Shown: piece by piece, positions 63,881 through 64,000 of the stretch
Layout: each line of letters opens with the position of its first letter
Position numbering within the stretch: position 1 is the stretch's first letter
Assembly (NCBI GenBank): GCA_947502305.1
Contig: CANMZA010000001.1
Coordinates: 1,798,001 to 1,862,000, forward strand
DNA: 64,000 bases
Origin: an uncultured Erythrobacter sp.
GTDB lineage: Bacteria > Pseudomonadota > Alphaproteobacteria > Sphingomonadales > Sphingomonadaceae
Reading direction: 5' to 3'
The notes under the pieces: generated by a model
Databases searched by the model: none
What the model was told of the DNA's origin: nothing
What the model saw: the letters and a program-made list of their open reading frames with translations, nothing else
Program-made: the position numbers and the translations under genes

Positions 63881-64000
63881 CCACCAAACTCGCGGTCTTT
63901 GATTGCGACGGCACGCTGGTCGATGGCCAAGCGGACATTTGCGACACAATGGATGCGGCCTATGCCGCGCTCAAAATCACCGCGCCCAGCCGCGATGATG
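63877..64000 (+). CDS. HAD-family hydrolase, N-terminal part
   Basis: The gene starts with ATG at 63877 overlapping the preceding stop (ATGA) and is cut off by the window end. The first 41 residues include the HAD motif I LAVFDCDGTLVDGQAD, with the nucleophilic Asp and the acid two residues later, and an N-terminal helix of the cap. This fits phosphoglycolate phosphatase-like enzymes. Confidence 0.85.
   Translation, partial: MTTKLAVFDCDGTLVDGQADICDTMDAAYAALKITAPSRDD

Noticed and set aside
1..64000. Mobile elements, CRISPR arrays, prophage, tRNA or rRNA genes
   Set aside because: No transposase, integrase, regularly spaced repeats or tRNA-like cloverleaf was recognised by eye. A tRNAscan run would be decisive for tRNAs.

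Overview
The window looks like chromosomal DNA of a GC-rich alphaproteobacterium of the Sphingomonadales, most likely the Erythrobacteraceae. I base this on the gene orders argS-SPOR-nagZ-scpA-scpB-tatA-tatB-tatC and ispH-thrB-rnhA, a Caulobacter-type cpa (Tad) pilus locus, large TonB-dependent receptors with N-termini ending in an AQD-type signal cleavage site, and two TPR/2OG-oxygenase style genes. This is recognition of families and gene order from memory, not a search. I see no rRNA, tRNA, CRISPR array, insertion sequence or prophage.

Layout. 0-2.6 kb: tail of a 3-hydroxyisobutyrate dehydrogenase-like gene, an exported amidohydrolase and a tiny secreted or membrane protein with its own promoter and terminator. 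2.7-10.5 kb (minus strand): lipoprotein, argS, SPOR protein, nagZ, scpA, scpB, tatA, tatB, tatC, which join translation, cell-wall recycling, chromosome condensation and twin-arginine export. 10.5-13.3 kb: ispH, a choline-kinase-fold homoserine kinase and rnhA, facing a 58-residue DUF1508 protein. 13.3-15.5 kb: an FAD oxidase and a lysophospholipase-like hydrolase. 15.6-23.2 kb (plus): cpaA, cpaB, cpaC, cpaD, cpaE, tadB and tadC, without the expected cpaF ATPase gene and without a flp pilin gene.

23.2-29.1 kb: a MarR regulator with an apparent self-operator, a crotonase, an SDR dehydrogenase and a thiolase (acyl-CoA catabolism), with an orphan surface-glycan style pair (glycosyltransferase-like plus CMP-sugar synthetase-like) lying on the other strand. 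29.2-32.6 kb: two different 2OG-Fe(II) oxygenases followed by a methyltransferase. 32.7-42.8 kb: two large TonB-dependent receptors and an S9 peptidase, a set suited to taking up and degrading peptides. 42.8-54.6 kb: clpB, a penicillin-acylase-family hydrolase, a double-domain M16 peptidase, a small unknown protein, a cyclooxygenase-like heme peroxidase, and an envelope gene group with OmpA, a 29-residue membrane peptide and a helix-hairpin-helix protein. 54.6-64 kb: a gatC-gatA-(3 genes)-gatB operon, an FKBP isomerase, rpsU, crcB, a RluC/RluD-type pseudouridine synthase and the start of a HAD phosphatase.

Points most worth following up are the COX-like oxygenase with its altered distal heme residue, the missing pilus ATPase with CtrA-like half sites in front of cpaB, Asp/Gly-rich calcium-type loops and a strong leader hairpin in the second TonB receptor, the oxygenase-oxygenase-methyltransferase cluster, and several perfect palindromes at promoters.
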